DNA of 64,000 nucleotides from contig NZ_JAGEOK010000005.1 of the NCBI RefSeq assembly GCF_017573545.1, forward strand, positions 248,001 to 312,000, given 5' to 3'. The notes under the pieces are model-generated. The model searched no databases, was not told the origin of the DNA, and saw only the letters and a program-made list of their open reading frames with translations. The position numbers and the translations under genes were made by a program. This stretch comes from Actinomadura nitritigenes. GTDB lineage: Bacteria; Actinomycetota; Actinomycetes; Streptosporangiales; Streptosporangiaceae. Of the stretch, positions 1-8,168 are shown one piece after another (positions within the stretch are counted from its first letter, which is position 1; every line of letters starts with the position of its first letter).

Positions 1-132
1 GCCTTCGGTCGGCCCCCACCAGCGGCTGACGCCGGCGGCGGAGGTGAACAGCGCCGCCACGGCGGCGGGCGTGGCGGGCAGGTTCAGGACCGCGGTGAAG
101 TCCGCGTCCCGCGTGCTGGTGGTGCCGGTCAT
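1..132 (-). CDS. AHSA1/SRPBCC-family protein, N-terminal part only
   Basis: The gene runs off the left edge of the window, and only its first 44 codons are visible. It starts at an ATG whose complement lies at 130-132, giving MTGTTSTRDADF and then a PATPAAVAALFTS helix and a RWWGP motif. This is the usual opening of the Activator-of-Hsp90-ATPase-like (AHSA1) branch of the SRPBCC fold, where a first strand and helix are followed by a Trp-Trp pair. Family members bind small hydrophobic ligands, and their genes often sit next to ArsR-type repressors. No such repressor is visible here, but the missing left flank could carry one. A double palindrome lies directly upstream of the start. The family call is fairly safe; the ligand is unknown. 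Confidence 0.72.
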   Translation of the reverse strand, partial: MTGTTSTRDADFTAVLNLPATPAAVAALFTSAAGVSRWWGPTEG

Positions 133-148
133 CTCGATCCCCTTCCGT

Positions 149-185
149 CTTGTACAAGCAACCTCTTGTACAAGTAGTTGCTTGT
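149..185. promoter_or_regulatory. Double CTTGTACAAG palindrome, probable operator
   Basis: Two identical perfect 10-bp palindromes, CTTGTACAAG, lie at 149-158 and 165-174, with centres 16 bp apart. A further pair of half sites follows: ACAAG at 170-174 and CTTGT at 181-185, separated by 6 nt. The cluster sits 17 bp upstream of the AHSA1-like start, where a promoter would be. A repressor dimer pair is the natural reading. The cognate regulator is not in the window. Confidence 0.6.
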
Positions 186-373
186 GAATCTAGGCGGAGG
201 CCCGGCTGCTTGTCAACGGGTGGGCGCACCCCCGGCCCGTCGCCGGCGCGGGCGTTTGGGCAGCGCCGCGATAGGTACTTATCAACGCGCCCGATCAACA
301 GGTACGGGCACAGGCGAGGAACCAGGGGCGGCATGCCGCGGCGCTGCGGCCCGGGGACGAACAGGGGGCTCTC

Positions 374-3300
374 ATGGCAGGCAGACGTTCCGCGACCATG
401 GAGGTGCCCGCGAAGGCGGTCCCCTCGATGCCCGGACCGCCGCGCGGCAGCCAGGTCATCGACGTCGGGAAGCTGGCGAAGGCGCTGGCCAAGGCGGTCG
501 AGGGCGAGGTCCGCTTCGACGACGGCGCCCGAGCGCTCTACGCCAACGACGCGTCGAACTACCGGCAGGTGCCGATCGGCGTCGTCGTCCCGAAGACGCT
601 GGACGACGTCGTGGCCGTGCATCGGATCTGCAAGGAGTACGGCGCGCCCGTGCTGAACCGGGGCGGCGGGACGAGCCTGTCGGGCGAGACCGTCAACTAC
701 GCGGTCGTCATCGACCACTCCAAGTACCTGACCCGCATCGGCGAACTGGACGCCGAGAACCGCCGCGTCACCTGCGAGCCCGGTGTCATCAACGAGGAGC
801 TGAACCGGCACACCGGCGGGAAGGCCGGGCTGGTGTTCGGGCCGGACCCGTCGTCGCACTCGCGGTGCGTGATCGGCGGCAACATCGGCAACAACTCCTG
901 CGGCATCCACTCGGTCCAGTCGCAGCTGTACGGGCCGGGGCCGCGCACGTCCGACAACGTCCACGCGCTGGAGATCGTCACCTACGGCGGCGACCGGTTC
1001 TGGGTCGGCGTGAATGAGGAGGACCGGCTGGACGAGATCATCGCGGCGGGCGGCCGGAAGGGCGAGATCTACGCGGCGCTCCGCGACCTGCGCGACCGGT
1101 ACGCCGACGCGATCCGCGCGGGCTTCCCGTCGGTGGAGGACATGCCGCGCCGCGTGTCGGGGTACAACCTGGACGAGCTGCTGCCGGAGCGGGGCTTCAA
1201 TGTCGCGCGCGCCCTGGTCGGCACCGAGAGCACCTGCGCGACCGCTCTGCAGGCGGTGCTGCTCCTCACCCCGGCGCTGCTGCAGCGCACCCTCGTGGTC
1301 GTCGAGTACGCGGACCTGGCGGACGCCGCCGAGCACACCGGCGAGATGATCGAGCGGTTCCGCCCGATCGGGCTGGAGGCCCTCGACCACAAGCTGATCC
1401 ACGACCAGCGGATGGAGGGCAAGAACCTCTCCGACATCCAGGAGCTGCCGCGCGCGGGCGGCGGAGCGTGGCTGCTCGTCCAGTTCGGCGCCAACACCGA
1501 GGAGGAGTCGGTCGGCCGGGCGGAGCGGTTCGTCGAATGGCTCGTCGGCGAGAAGGGCTATGACCGCGACCGCGTCCTCCTGGAGAAGAGCAAGCAGGAG
1601 GGCGGCGCCAGCCAGGAGCTCTGGACGATACGGGAGGCCGGCCTCGGCTCCACCGCGTTCCCGCCCGGCAAGGACCACTGGCCCGGCTGGGAGGACTCGG
1701 CCGTCCCGCCGCCCAAGACCGGCGAGTACGTGCGGGCGCTCCGCCAGGTCATGGACAGGCACGGCATCGACGGCGCCATGTACGGGCACTTCGCGCAGGG
1801 CTGCATCCACTCCCGGATGAGCTTCGACCTGCGCTCCGCCGAGGGTCTCGCCCGCTACCGCGCGTTCATGGAGGAGGCGGCGGACCTCGTCACCTCGTTC
1901 GGCGGGTCGGTGTCCGGCGAGCACGGCGACGGGCAGCAGCGCGGCGAGCTGCTGGAGAAGCAGTACGGTCCGGAGCTCATCCAGGCGATGCGCGAGTTCA
2001 AGCTCATCTGGGACCCGGACGGGAAGATGAACCCCGGCAAGGTCATCGACCCCTACCGGCTGGACGAGAACCTCCGGCTCGGCACCGGCTACAACCCGCC
2101 GCGTCCCGAGGTGAAGTTCGCCTACACCGAGGACGGCGGCGACTTCGCGCACGCGACGCTGCGCTGCGTCGGGATCGGCGAGTGCCGCGTCCCGCAGGCG
2201 ACGAACACGATGTGCCCGAGCTACCAGGTGACCCGCGAGGAGAAGCACAGCACCCGCGGCCGGGCCCGGCTGCTGTTCGAGATGCTGCAGGGCGAGGCGA
2301 TCACCGACGGCTGGCAGTCCAAGGAGGTCGCGGAGGTCCTCGACCTGTGCCTGGCCTGCAAGGGCTGCACCAACGACTGCCCGGTCAGCGTGGACGTCCC
2401 GACCTACAAGTCGGAGTTCCTGTACCACCACTACAAGTCGGCGCGGCGGTGGCGTCCCCGGTACGCCTACGCGTTCGGCTTCATCGACCAGGCCGCGCGG
2501 ATCGCGTCCCGGATGCCGGAGATCGCGAACCTCGCGACGCACACGCCGGGCCTGGCGCGGCTGGCGAAGCTCGTCGCGGGCATCGACCGGCGCCGCCCGC
2601 TGCCCCGGTTCGCGCCGATGACGCTGCAACGGTGGTTCGCCGAGCGCGGCGGCACCGCGAACCCGCACGGGCGGCCCGTCGTGCTGTTCCCCGACACCTT
2701 CAACAACCACTTCCACACCGACGTCGGCGTGGCGTGCGTCGAGGCGATCGAGGCCGCCGGCTGGCAGGTGACCATGCCGGAGGGCCACGTGTGCTGCGGC
2801 CGCCCGCTCTACGACTACGGCTTCCTGGACATGGCCGAGCGCTACCTGCACAACGTGCTGGACGTGCTGCGCCCGCACGTCCGCGCCGGCACTCCGGTGG
2901 TCGGGATGGAGCCGAGCTGCCTGGCCGTCTTCAAGGACGAGCTGACCAAGCTGCTCCCCCACGACGACGACGCCGAGCGGCTCGCCCGCAACGTCCACCA
3001 CTTCGCCGAGTTCTTCCACCGGTACGACATCGCCCCGCCGAAGCTGACCGGCGGCGGCAAGGCGCTGCTGTGGGGGCACTGCCACCACCGCGCGACCGGC
3101 GGCGTCGACACCGAGAAGAAGGTCCTCGAACGGATGGGCCTGGACACCGAGAGCCTCAAGGGCGGCTGCTGCGGCCTCGCCGGATCCTGGGGATTCGAGA
3201 ACGGCAAGTACGGCATCTCGATGGACTGCGGCGAGCAGGCGCTGCTGCCCGCCGTCCGCGACGCCGACGACACCACCGCGATCGTCGCGAACGGCTTCTC

Positions 3301-3622
3301 CTGCAAGACCCAGATCCAGGACGCCGGGACGGGCCGCCGCGCCCTGCACATCGCCCAGCTCATGCGCCTGGCCCGCGAACAGGACGGACGTCCCGTCACC
3401 GGCAGGCCGGAAAAGGCCGGACAGGGCCGGAGACCGGCACCGCCGCTCGGCATGCGCGCCGCCCGCATCACCGCCGCGCTCGGCGCCGGGGCGCTGGGCG
3501 CGGCCGGTACATACGCGGCGTACCGGGCACTGCGCCCGAGCCCGATGACGCCGACGAGGCGGGCCCGCAGCACGATCGCCCAGTTGCTCCCCTCCTCCAC
3601 CAGGTGGCCCGGCATGAGCTGA
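374..3622 (+). CDS. FAD-binding oxidase fused to Fe-S/CCG domains (GlcD-GlcF / D-lactate dehydrogenase type)
   Basis: A 1082-residue single-chain oxidoreductase of the FAD-linked 2-hydroxyacid (D-lactate/glycolate) dehydrogenase type. Residues about 60-280 form the PCMH-type FAD domain, with GGGTSLSG near residue 97 and a GPDPSS...IGGNIGNNSCG segment after it. An FAD-oxidase C domain follows, containing a HxRMSFDL-like stretch. The C-terminal half carries a CLACKGCTNDCP cluster motif near 658-669 and cysteine-rich CCG elements (CCGRPL near 805, a GHCHH motif, GGCCGLAGSWG near 930), as in GlcF/LldE. The protein would oxidise a 2-hydroxyacid and pass electrons to an Fe-S chain at the membrane. 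After residue about 1030 there is an extra Ala/Gly-rich hydrophobic stretch that looks like a membrane anchor. The ATG is preceded by AGGGGG. The substrate cannot be read from the sequence. Confidence 0.88.
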   Translation: MAGRRSATMEVPAKAVPSMPGPPRGSQVIDVGKLAKALAKAVEGEVRFDDGARALYANDASNYRQVPIGVVVPKTLDDVVAVHRICKEYGAPVLNRGGGTSLSGETVNYAVVIDHSKYLTRIGELDAENRRVTCEPGVINEELNRHTGGKAGLVFGPDPSSHSRCVIGGNIGNNSCGIHSVQSQLYGPGPRTSDNVHALEIVTYGGDRFWVGVNEEDRLDEIIAAGGRKGEIYAALRDLRDRYADAIRAGFPSVEDMPRRVSGYNLDELLPERGFNVARALVGTESTCATALQAVLLLTPALLQRTLVVVEYADLADAAEHTGEMIERFRPIGLEALDHKLIHDQRMEGKNLSDIQELPRAGGGAWLLVQFGANTEEESVGRAERFVEWLVGEKGYDRDRVLLEKSKQEGGASQELWTIREAGLGSTAFPPGKDHWPGWEDSAVPPPKTGEYVRALRQVMDRHGIDGAMYGHFAQGCIHSRMSFDLRSAEGLARYRAFMEEAADLVTSFGGSVSGEHGDGQQRGELLEKQYGPELIQAMREFKLIWDPDGKMNPGKVIDPYRLDENLRLGTGYNPPRPEVKFAYTEDGGDFAHATLRCVGIGECRVPQATNTMCPSYQVTREEKHSTRGRARLLFEMLQGEAITDGWQSKEVAEVLDLCLACKGCTNDCPVSVDVPTYKSEFLYHHYKSARRWRPRYAYAFGFIDQAARIASRMPEIANLATHTPGLARLAKLVAGIDRRRPLPRFAPMTLQRWFAERGGTANPHGRPVVLFPDTFNNHFHTDVGVACVEAIEAAGWQVTMPEGHVCCGRPLYDYGFLDMAERYLHNVLDVLRPHVRAGTPVVGMEPSCLAVFKDELTKLLPHDDDAERLARNVHHFAEFFHRYDIAPPKLTGGGKALLWGHCHHRATGGVDTEKKVLERMGLDTESLKGGCCGLAGSWGFENGKYGISMDCGEQALLPAVRDADDTTAIVANGFSCKTQIQDAGTGRRALHIAQLMRLAREQDGRPVTGRPEKAGQGRRPAPPLGMRAARITAALGAGALGAAGTYAAYRALRPSPMTPTRRARSTIAQLLPSSTRWPGMS

Positions 3623-3725
3623 ACCACCACCCGGCGGTGCCGGCAGGTCGATCAGAGCACCCCAGACGTGTCTGGCGACACGAGGGACGACGCGGTGACG
3701 GGCTTAGACCGGGGAACGGTCTCGC

Positions 3726-4085
3726 TCAGGCCGGGAGCGCCTCGCAGATCCGCAGGACGCGGTCCAGGCCGGTGCGCCTCAGCACTGTGGCGACCCTTCT
3801 GTGAGGCCGAAGCAACGCCAACTCGCCACCCGCCCCGCGCAGCCGTTTCCACAGCCGGATGAACGCGTTGATCGCTGATGAGTCGCAGAAGCTCACCCGC
3901 GACAGGTCCAGCGCCAGACGCGGCGCTCCCGCCATCGCGATCGCCGTCTCCGCCTGCTCCACCACCGCAGGCACCGTGGCGATGTCCAGCTCTCCATGCA
4001 GCTCGATCACCAGCCACGAATCCGCGGCCGCGACGTCCACCAGCAACCTCGGACCGAGCGGCCGCACGCTCGGTGTCGCGGTCAT
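3726..4085 (-). CDS. STAS-domain anti-sigma factor antagonist
   Basis: A 119-residue protein that is essentially one STAS domain. The N-terminal strand pair (SWLVIELHGELDIATVPAV) and the signature DLSRVSFCDSSAINAF near residues 78-95 match SpoIIAA/RsbV proteins; the serine in the DSS segment is the one normally phosphorylated by an anti-sigma kinase. In the unphosphorylated form such proteins bind the kinase and free the sigma factor. The ATG has a good ribosome site (GGGAGGTGG). No RsbW-like kinase or sigma-B/F-type sigma gene lies next to it, so its partner is probably elsewhere. The gene converges on the large FAD/Fe-S gene, with 103 bp between their stops. Confidence 0.88.
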   Translation of the reverse strand: MTATPSVRPLGPRLLVDVAAADSWLVIELHGELDIATVPAVVEQAETAIAMAGAPRLALDLSRVSFCDSSAINAFIRLWKRLRGAGGELALLRPHRRVATVLRRTGLDRVLRICEALPA

Positions 4086-4529
4086 GCCGCCACCTCCCGC
4101 CTCGCTTCACCACTTCCGGGAAGGCTAGACGTACCAACAAACGGCGCATCCATTCATGCACGGGCAAAGAATCCGCGAGCGGCGGCACATCGAGACCATT
4201 GCCCTGCGCGCCACTCATCCGCGCCGTCCGGCGTGCTCCGCCGCATCGACGCACCGCCCGTCTCACGACCAGCGGGCGACTCCGCCGTGATGGGAGCACG
4301 CACCCCGCCGATGCGCCGAATAGGACGGCGTGCCGTCCCGGCACACAGCCGAGGCTCCGGCCGGATTCGCCGGTCGAGCGGGGGCGGCGGGGGCGGCCTT
4401 CCTCGCGGTTCTCCTGGTCGGCGTTCGCGAACTGCCTTGGCGACATGGCCAGGCCGCGGCCGCCCGATCTCCCCGAGGAAGGGAGTCTCGGGCGGCCGAC
4501 GACTTCGTGCTCGGGCAGATCTCGGCCCG
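4086..4529. other. Intergenic region between the STAS and M23 genes
   Basis: This 444-bp stretch holds the upstream region of the STAS gene at its left end and a strong hairpin (4458-4497) near the M23 stop at its right end. Open frames here have no ribosome sites and no recognisable protein character, so I see no gene. Confidence 0.5.
4458..4497 (-). terminator. Long hairpin terminator after the M23 gene
   Basis: A perfect 10-bp stem pairs 4458-4467 with 4488-4497 (GGCCGCCCGA/TCGGGCGGCC), continued by CTCCC (4469-4473) pairing with GGGAG (4481-4485). It lies 32 bp beyond the stop of the M23 gene. There is no T-run, which is common for actinobacterial terminators. Confidence 0.7.
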
Positions 4530-5141
4530 CTATCGGACGTTGTAGCCCTGGGAGTTCCAGAACCGGCCCGGGTTCGGGTTGTCCAGGTGCGGGTCGCCGA
4601 CGCTCTTGGCCGCGTGCGTCCGGCTGCCGAGACGCATCTCGACGTGGGTGTGCGCGGTCGAGCGGCTCGACACCCCGTTCCACGACTCGTCGGCGATGAC
4701 CTGCCCGCGGTTGACCGTCTGGCCCACGCGCAGGGAGGGCCGCGGCGCGGAGTGCAGGTAGATCACCGTCTTCCTCAGCGAGGCGTTGTAGATGGAGATC
4801 GTGGACAGCCCCGACCTGCCGGTGTGACCGCGCGCGACGTAGATGACCCTTCCGCCGACCAGGGCGTGCACGTCCGACCCGACGCCGCGGGCGATGTCGA
4901 TGCCCTCGTGCCGGCCGCGGGTGGTGGTGTAGCCGTCGAACCCGCAGGTGATCCGGCCTCCTCGGGCCTGGTACAGCGCGTACGACATGTTCGCGCGCAC
5001 CAGCGAGGACGGCGCCCCGGGGGCGGCGGGCGCGGTGCGCGCCAGGGCGGCCGGCGCCGGGCCGCCCAGGGCCATGGCCAACGGGACCGCCGCCAGGGAG
5101 ACGATTCCCGCGCCTGCGCGCTTCCTAGTATTTCTGCCCAT
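4530..5141 (-). CDS. Secreted M23-family metallopeptidase
   Basis: A 203-residue exported peptidoglycan endopeptidase of the LytM/M23 type. An N-terminal signal (RKRAGAGIVSLAAVPLAMALGG, ending in Ala-rich residues) precedes a catalytic domain. The first zinc motif is HEGID (H-x3-D), VIYLH follows, and the closing motif is HTHVE (HxH). The chosen ATG has GAAGGGG just upstream and gives a normal signal peptide; a start further upstream would add a charged run that does not fit. The domain normally cuts stem-peptide cross-links in the wall. The visible G-x-D-G-Y repeat before the zinc motif is typical of small Streptomyces M23 enzymes. The gene stands alone, with a terminator after it. Confidence 0.86.
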   Translation of the reverse strand: MGRNTRKRAGAGIVSLAAVPLAMALGGPAPAALARTAPAAPGAPSSLVRANMSYALYQARGGRITCGFDGYTTTRGRHEGIDIARGVGSDVHALVGGRVIYVARGHTGRSGLSTISIYNASLRKTVIYLHSAPRPSLRVGQTVNRGQVIADESWNGVSSRSTAHTHVEMRLGSRTHAAKSVGDPHLDNPNPGRFWNSQGYNVR

Positions 5142-5441
5142 GATTTCCCCTTCTGTCCGAACCAGGTCCCTCATCGGGACCCGAATTCGACGGTGCATGC
5201 CTGCAACTCACACAGGTATCAGGGAAATCACCGGACGTGCAGCGATAACTGCAATACCAGGGAGACATTCCAGGCAATACATGCACCCGGAGCAGTGCGC
5301 TACAGAACCGCTGCGACCAGCGGATCAACCAAGGAGGTGATCAGTTCTGCTATTTCGCGATGATGCCACTGAAATGGTGATTGCGCGCCAGGCGAAGGCC
5401 CTCGCCGTCACTGCGCGGGCCGTTCAGGGGATCGACGCCCG
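5142..5441. other. Intergenic region with a perfect anti-SD-complementary 12-mer
   Basis: These 300 bp separate the M23 start from the stop of the DUF308-like gene. They are less GC-rich than their surroundings and must hold the M23 promoter. On the plus strand 5331-5342 reads AAGGAGGTGATC, the full complement of the 16S rRNA 3' end, followed 17 nt later by ATG ATG and a stop after six codons (MMPLKW). GCAATAC occurs twice, at 5251-5257 and 5273-5279. I tested the region against the c-di-AMP (ydaO) riboswitch that often precedes wall-hydrolase genes and could not recognise its conserved blocks. Confidence 0.45.
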
Positions 5442-5996
5442 TCAACTCTTCGCGGTGCGGCCGAGACGGACGGCCGAGAGCAGGAAGAAGAGGCCGCCGG
5501 GGACGGCGTAGCCGGCCGCGTTGGCCAGCGTCGGGTCTTCGGCGGAGGCACCGACGATGAACGAAGCGCCGGCGACCACGGAGATGGCACCGCTGATGAT
5601 CATCGGCCACTGGCCGCCCATCGCGCGGCGAGTGACGCCCACGATCAGCTGGACGAGCCCGGCCGCGACGGCCCAGGCGCCCCAGACCCGCAGGACCGCC
5701 GGAATGCCGGAAGCGCAGGCGATGGCAACGCCGCCGGCGGCGAGCAGGCTGATCGCGATGTTCACGTACAGCAGCACGGGCGAACCGGTACTGCGCGACG
5801 CGCGGGCGTCGATGACGGCGGCGGCCACGTCGAACAGCGGGTAGAGCACCAGCAGAGTGACCGCGAGAGGGCCCAGGTCGGAGGCGGTCGTGAACATCAC
5901 GAGGGCCCAGACGACGGCGAATCCGAAGCGGGCGAAGTACAGCCGCCGCAGGGTGTCGGCGGTCCCGGCGATGCTCTTCGAGGCGATGGCGGTCAC
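5442..5996 (-). CDS. DUF308/HdeD-like membrane protein
   Basis: A 184-residue integral membrane protein with five or six hydrophobic helices and short loops, resembling the DUF308 (HdeD-like) proteins of actinobacteria. Its molecular role is unknown. The GTG start at 5996 follows GGAAAGGA by five bases; longer readings run through the promoter and operator. It is divergent from a TetR gene, and two copies of a GAACGTTC site bracket its promoter (TTGACA-N17-GATGGT on the minus strand, 6060-6088), so it is very likely the repressor's target. The family call rests on helix pattern and length rather than a sharp motif. Confidence 0.7.
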   Translation of the reverse strand: MTAIASKSIAGTADTLRRLYFARFGFAVVWALVMFTTASDLGPLAVTLLVLYPLFDVAAAVIDARASRSTGSPVLLYVNIAISLLAAGGVAIACASGIPAVLRVWGAWAVAAGLVQLIVGVTRRAMGGQWPMIISGAISVVAGASFIVGASAEDPTLANAAGYAVPGGLFFLLSAVRLGRTAKS

Positions 5997-6035
5997 AGTG
6001 GTCCTTTCCAGGACGGCGAACCGTCCAGGGGAGGT

Positions 6036-6100
6036 AGAACGAACGTTCTGTCTTCGCTCACCATCGCAACCTGGACGCACCCTGTCAAGACCGAACGTTC
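6036..6100. promoter_or_regulatory. Paired GAACGTTC operators and divergent promoters
   Basis: The 8-bp palindrome GAACGTTC occurs at 6041-6048 and 6093-6100, both followed by T; the two sites share AMCGAACGTTCT. Their centres are 52 bp apart, about five helical turns. The minus promoter (-35 TTGACA complement at 6083-6088, -10 at 6060-6065) lies between them. The right copy also falls in the spacer of the plus promoter, whose -10 is TACGAT at 6108-6113. This fits autoregulated repression by the adjacent TetR. Confidence 0.72.
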
Positions 6101-6119
6101 TACTCGCTACGATGGCCCC

Positions 6120-6728
6120 ATGGGGCGAGAATCCGGAGGCCGGCCCTCCGAGGCGCGCGACCGCCTGCTCGGCACGGCGACGAGGATCTTCTACGCGGAG
6201 GGGATCCACTCGGTCGGGATCGACCGGATCGTCGCGGAGGCGCGGGTGACGCGGGCCACTCTCTACCGGCACTTCCCCGGCAAGGAAGACCTCATCCTCG
6301 CCTATCTGGACGAGGTGGACCGGGCCATGCGCGCCCAGGTGGACGATGCCGTCGCCCACGGGCTACCGGCGGCCGACACCATCCGGGCCATCGGCGAGTC
6401 CATCGCGCAGGGCATCCGGTCCCCCGATTTCCGGGGATGCGCCTTCCTGAACGCCGCCGCCGAATACCCCGACCCCGATCACCCCGTGCACAAAGCCGTG
6501 ATCGCCCACCGGCAATGGTTCCTGGACACCGTGACCGAGTTGCTGGCGCGCATCCGGAAGACACCTGCCGAACTCGCTGCACGGCATTTCGTGATGCTGC
6601 GTGACGGCGCCATGGCTTCCGGTTGCCTCTTCGACCCGGAACTGGTCTGCGAAACCTTCCTGCGCGGGGTCGACGGCCTGTTGGAGGCCCATGCCGAAGC
6701 AGGCAGGCGGGGTCCGGCGCCGGCCTGA
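6120..6728 (+). CDS. TetR-family transcriptional repressor
   Basis: A 202-residue TetR regulator. The N-terminal helix-turn-helix is plain: RDRLLGTATRIFYAEG, then VGIDRIVAEARVTRATLYRHF, with the LYRHF motif near residue 50, followed by a divergent ligand-binding domain (GCAFLNAAAEY region) of the type found in small-molecule-responsive repressors. The ATG has no ribosome site; TACGAT ends six bases before it, so the mRNA is probably leaderless. It is divergent from the DUF308-like gene and shares the paired GAACGTTC operators with it. The inducer is unknown. Confidence 0.9.
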   Translation: MGRESGGRPSEARDRLLGTATRIFYAEGIHSVGIDRIVAEARVTRATLYRHFPGKEDLILAYLDEVDRAMRAQVDDAVAHGLPAADTIRAIGESIAQGIRSPDFRGCAFLNAAAEYPDPDHPVHKAVIAHRQWFLDTVTELLARIRKTPAELAARHFVMLRDGAMASGCLFDPELVCETFLRGVDGLLEAHAEAGRRGPAPA

Positions 6729-6854
6729 ACATCCGAGGCGCCGAGGACGTTTCTCGGTCTGCGCAACGGTCGGGATGACCTGCCGGGACATCGGCACCGA
6801 ATGGAAATTCCCCGCCATTGCGGCTCTCTTCAAGCGGCCGGATCGAAACGGTGA

Positions 6855-6883
6855 GCGCCCGCCGCGGGAGCCGCGACGGGCGC
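6855..6883 (+). terminator. Hairpin downstream of the TetR gene
   Basis: GCGCCCG (6855-6861) pairs with CGGGCGC (6877-6883). Inside, CGCGG pairs with CCGCG around a GAG loop, leaving one mismatch. It is 127 bp after the TetR stop and may end that transcript. Confidence 0.5.
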
Positions 6884-6890
6884 ATCCGTC

Positions 6891-6913
6891 CCGCCGGCCT
6901 CGTCAGCCGGCGG
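6891..6913 (-). terminator. Hairpin downstream of the sugar-binding lipoprotein gene
   Basis: A perfect 8-bp stem (CCGCCGGC at 6891-6898 with GCCGGCGG at 6906-6913) around a 7-nt loop, 16 bp beyond the stop of the binding-protein gene. It lies between two converging genes and could work in both directions. Confidence 0.6.
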
Positions 6914-6929
6914 CCCTACGCCGTTCCGG

Positions 6930-8057
6930 TCACTGGATTCCGGCGTCCTTGCACTTCGCCGCGTAGGCGCCCTTGCACAGATCCGCGGCCTTGACGAACC
7001 CGTCGGCCACGACCTGCTTGACGTTGTCCTTGAAGATCCCGATCGGGGTGAGCAGCACCGAGGGCACGTCCCGCTTTCCCTGCGGGTCGTTCACGGTGGC
7101 GCTGGTCTCGCCCTTCTGGCCCTTCAGCAGGGAGATGGCGAGCTTGGAGGCGGCGTCGGCCTCCTGCTTGACGGGCTTGTAGACGGTCATGCACTGGGTG
7201 CCGTCCAGGATGTTCTGCAGTCCCTGGAGGGTGGCGTCCTGCCCGGTGACCGCGACCTTGCCGCCCTCCTGGTTCTTCTTGGCCACCGCGATCGCGGCGT
7301 TGCCGAGGTTGTCGTTGGCGGCCAGCACCCCGTCGATCTTGCCGTGCTGCTCGGTCCAGATCTGCTCGAAGATGGTCGCCGCCTTCTCCGGCTTCCAATC
7401 GGGGACCGCCTGTTCGGCCACCTTCTTGTAGCTGGAGACCTTGTCCAGGATGTTGTGCGCGCCCTGGGCGAAGAGGGTGGCGTTGTTGTCGGTCGGCGAG
7501 CCATTGAGGTAGGCGATGTTGGCCGGCTTGTCGCCCAAGCACTTCTGCAGGCCCTTGCCCAGTTCCTCGCCGACACGGACGTTGTCGAAGGAGACGTAGT
7601 AGTCCGACACCCCGCCCAGCGTCAGCCGGTCGTAGTCGATCGTCTTGACGCCCTGCGACCGGGCCTTGCGCTGCACGGCCGCCGCGGAGTTCGAGTCGAG
7701 TCCCGTCACCAGCAGCACGCTTACCCCGCTCGTGAGCATCTGGTCGGCGATCGTCTGGAACCGCTGGGTCGAGCCCTCGGCGTTCTGGATGTCGTACTGG
7801 ACGCCCGCCGTCTTGAACGCCTGCTCGAGGTACGGCCGGTCGAAGCTCTCCCACCGGGTGGACGAGGTCGTGTCGGGCAGGATCACGCCGACCTTGCCCT
7901 TCACCGCCCCCGACCCGGAACCGCCCTTGGAATCGTCGTCCGAATTCCCGCACGCGGAAAGGGTCAGCGCCGACGCCGCCGCCAATGCGGTCAGGCCGGC
8001 CATCCCTCTGCGGAGGAGTGTCCGCCTCACGAGCAGCGTCGATGTGTTCTCGCGCAC
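6930..8057 (-). CDS. Sugar ABC transporter substrate-binding lipoprotein (XylF/ChvE-like)
   Basis: A 375-residue periplasmic-binding-protein type 1 lipoprotein. The signal ends in a lipobox (TLSACGN, Cys near residue 36) and is followed by a Ser/Gly/Asp linker. The mature part opens with KVGVILPDTTSSTRW, and contains LLVTGLDSNSAAA, NIAYLNGSPTDNNA and DGVLAANDNLG, all typical of D-xylose and other pentose-binding proteins. It would capture a monosaccharide at the membrane for an ABC importer, but no ATPase or permease gene lies on either side. The start is GTG, with GGAG six bases upstream. The promoter is TTGACG-N18-TACAGT on the minus strand. It is divergent from a ROK regulator, the usual control partner. 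The sugar is inferred, not proven. Confidence 0.87.
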   Translation of the reverse strand: MRENTSTLLVRRTLLRRGMAGLTALAAASALTLSACGNSDDDSKGGSGSGAVKGKVGVILPDTTSSTRWESFDRPYLEQAFKTAGVQYDIQNAEGSTQRFQTIADQMLTSGVSVLLVTGLDSNSAAAVQRKARSQGVKTIDYDRLTLGGVSDYYVSFDNVRVGEELGKGLQKCLGDKPANIAYLNGSPTDNNATLFAQGAHNILDKVSSYKKVAEQAVPDWKPEKAATIFEQIWTEQHGKIDGVLAANDNLGNAAIAVAKKNQEGGKVAVTGQDATLQGLQNILDGTQCMTVYKPVKQEADAASKLAISLLKGQKGETSATVNDPQGKRDVPSVLLTPIGIFKDNVKQVVADGFVKAADLCKGAYAAKCKDAGIQ

Positions 8058-8109
8058 GTCAACTCCAGGGGGTGGAGCCAGGCCTCCGTCAGGCCGTCGG
8101 CTTTGCTGA

Positions 8110-8139
8110 ACTGTAGGAACGCAGGTTAATCAGCGTCAA
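8110..8139 (-). promoter_or_regulatory. Promoter of the sugar-binding lipoprotein gene
   Basis: On the minus strand, -35 TTGACG (complement at 8134-8139) and -10 TACAGT (8110-8115) are separated by 18 bp. This leaves about a 50-nt leader before the GTG start at 8057. Confidence 0.6.
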
Positions 8140-8168
8140 GAACGAATAAGGCCGGAAACGGCCATAGT

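Noticed and set aside
5142-5441. c-di-AMP (ydaO) riboswitch before the M23 gene
   Set aside because: Wall-hydrolase genes in actinobacteria often have one, but the conserved blocks of that riboswitch could not be recognised in either orientation.
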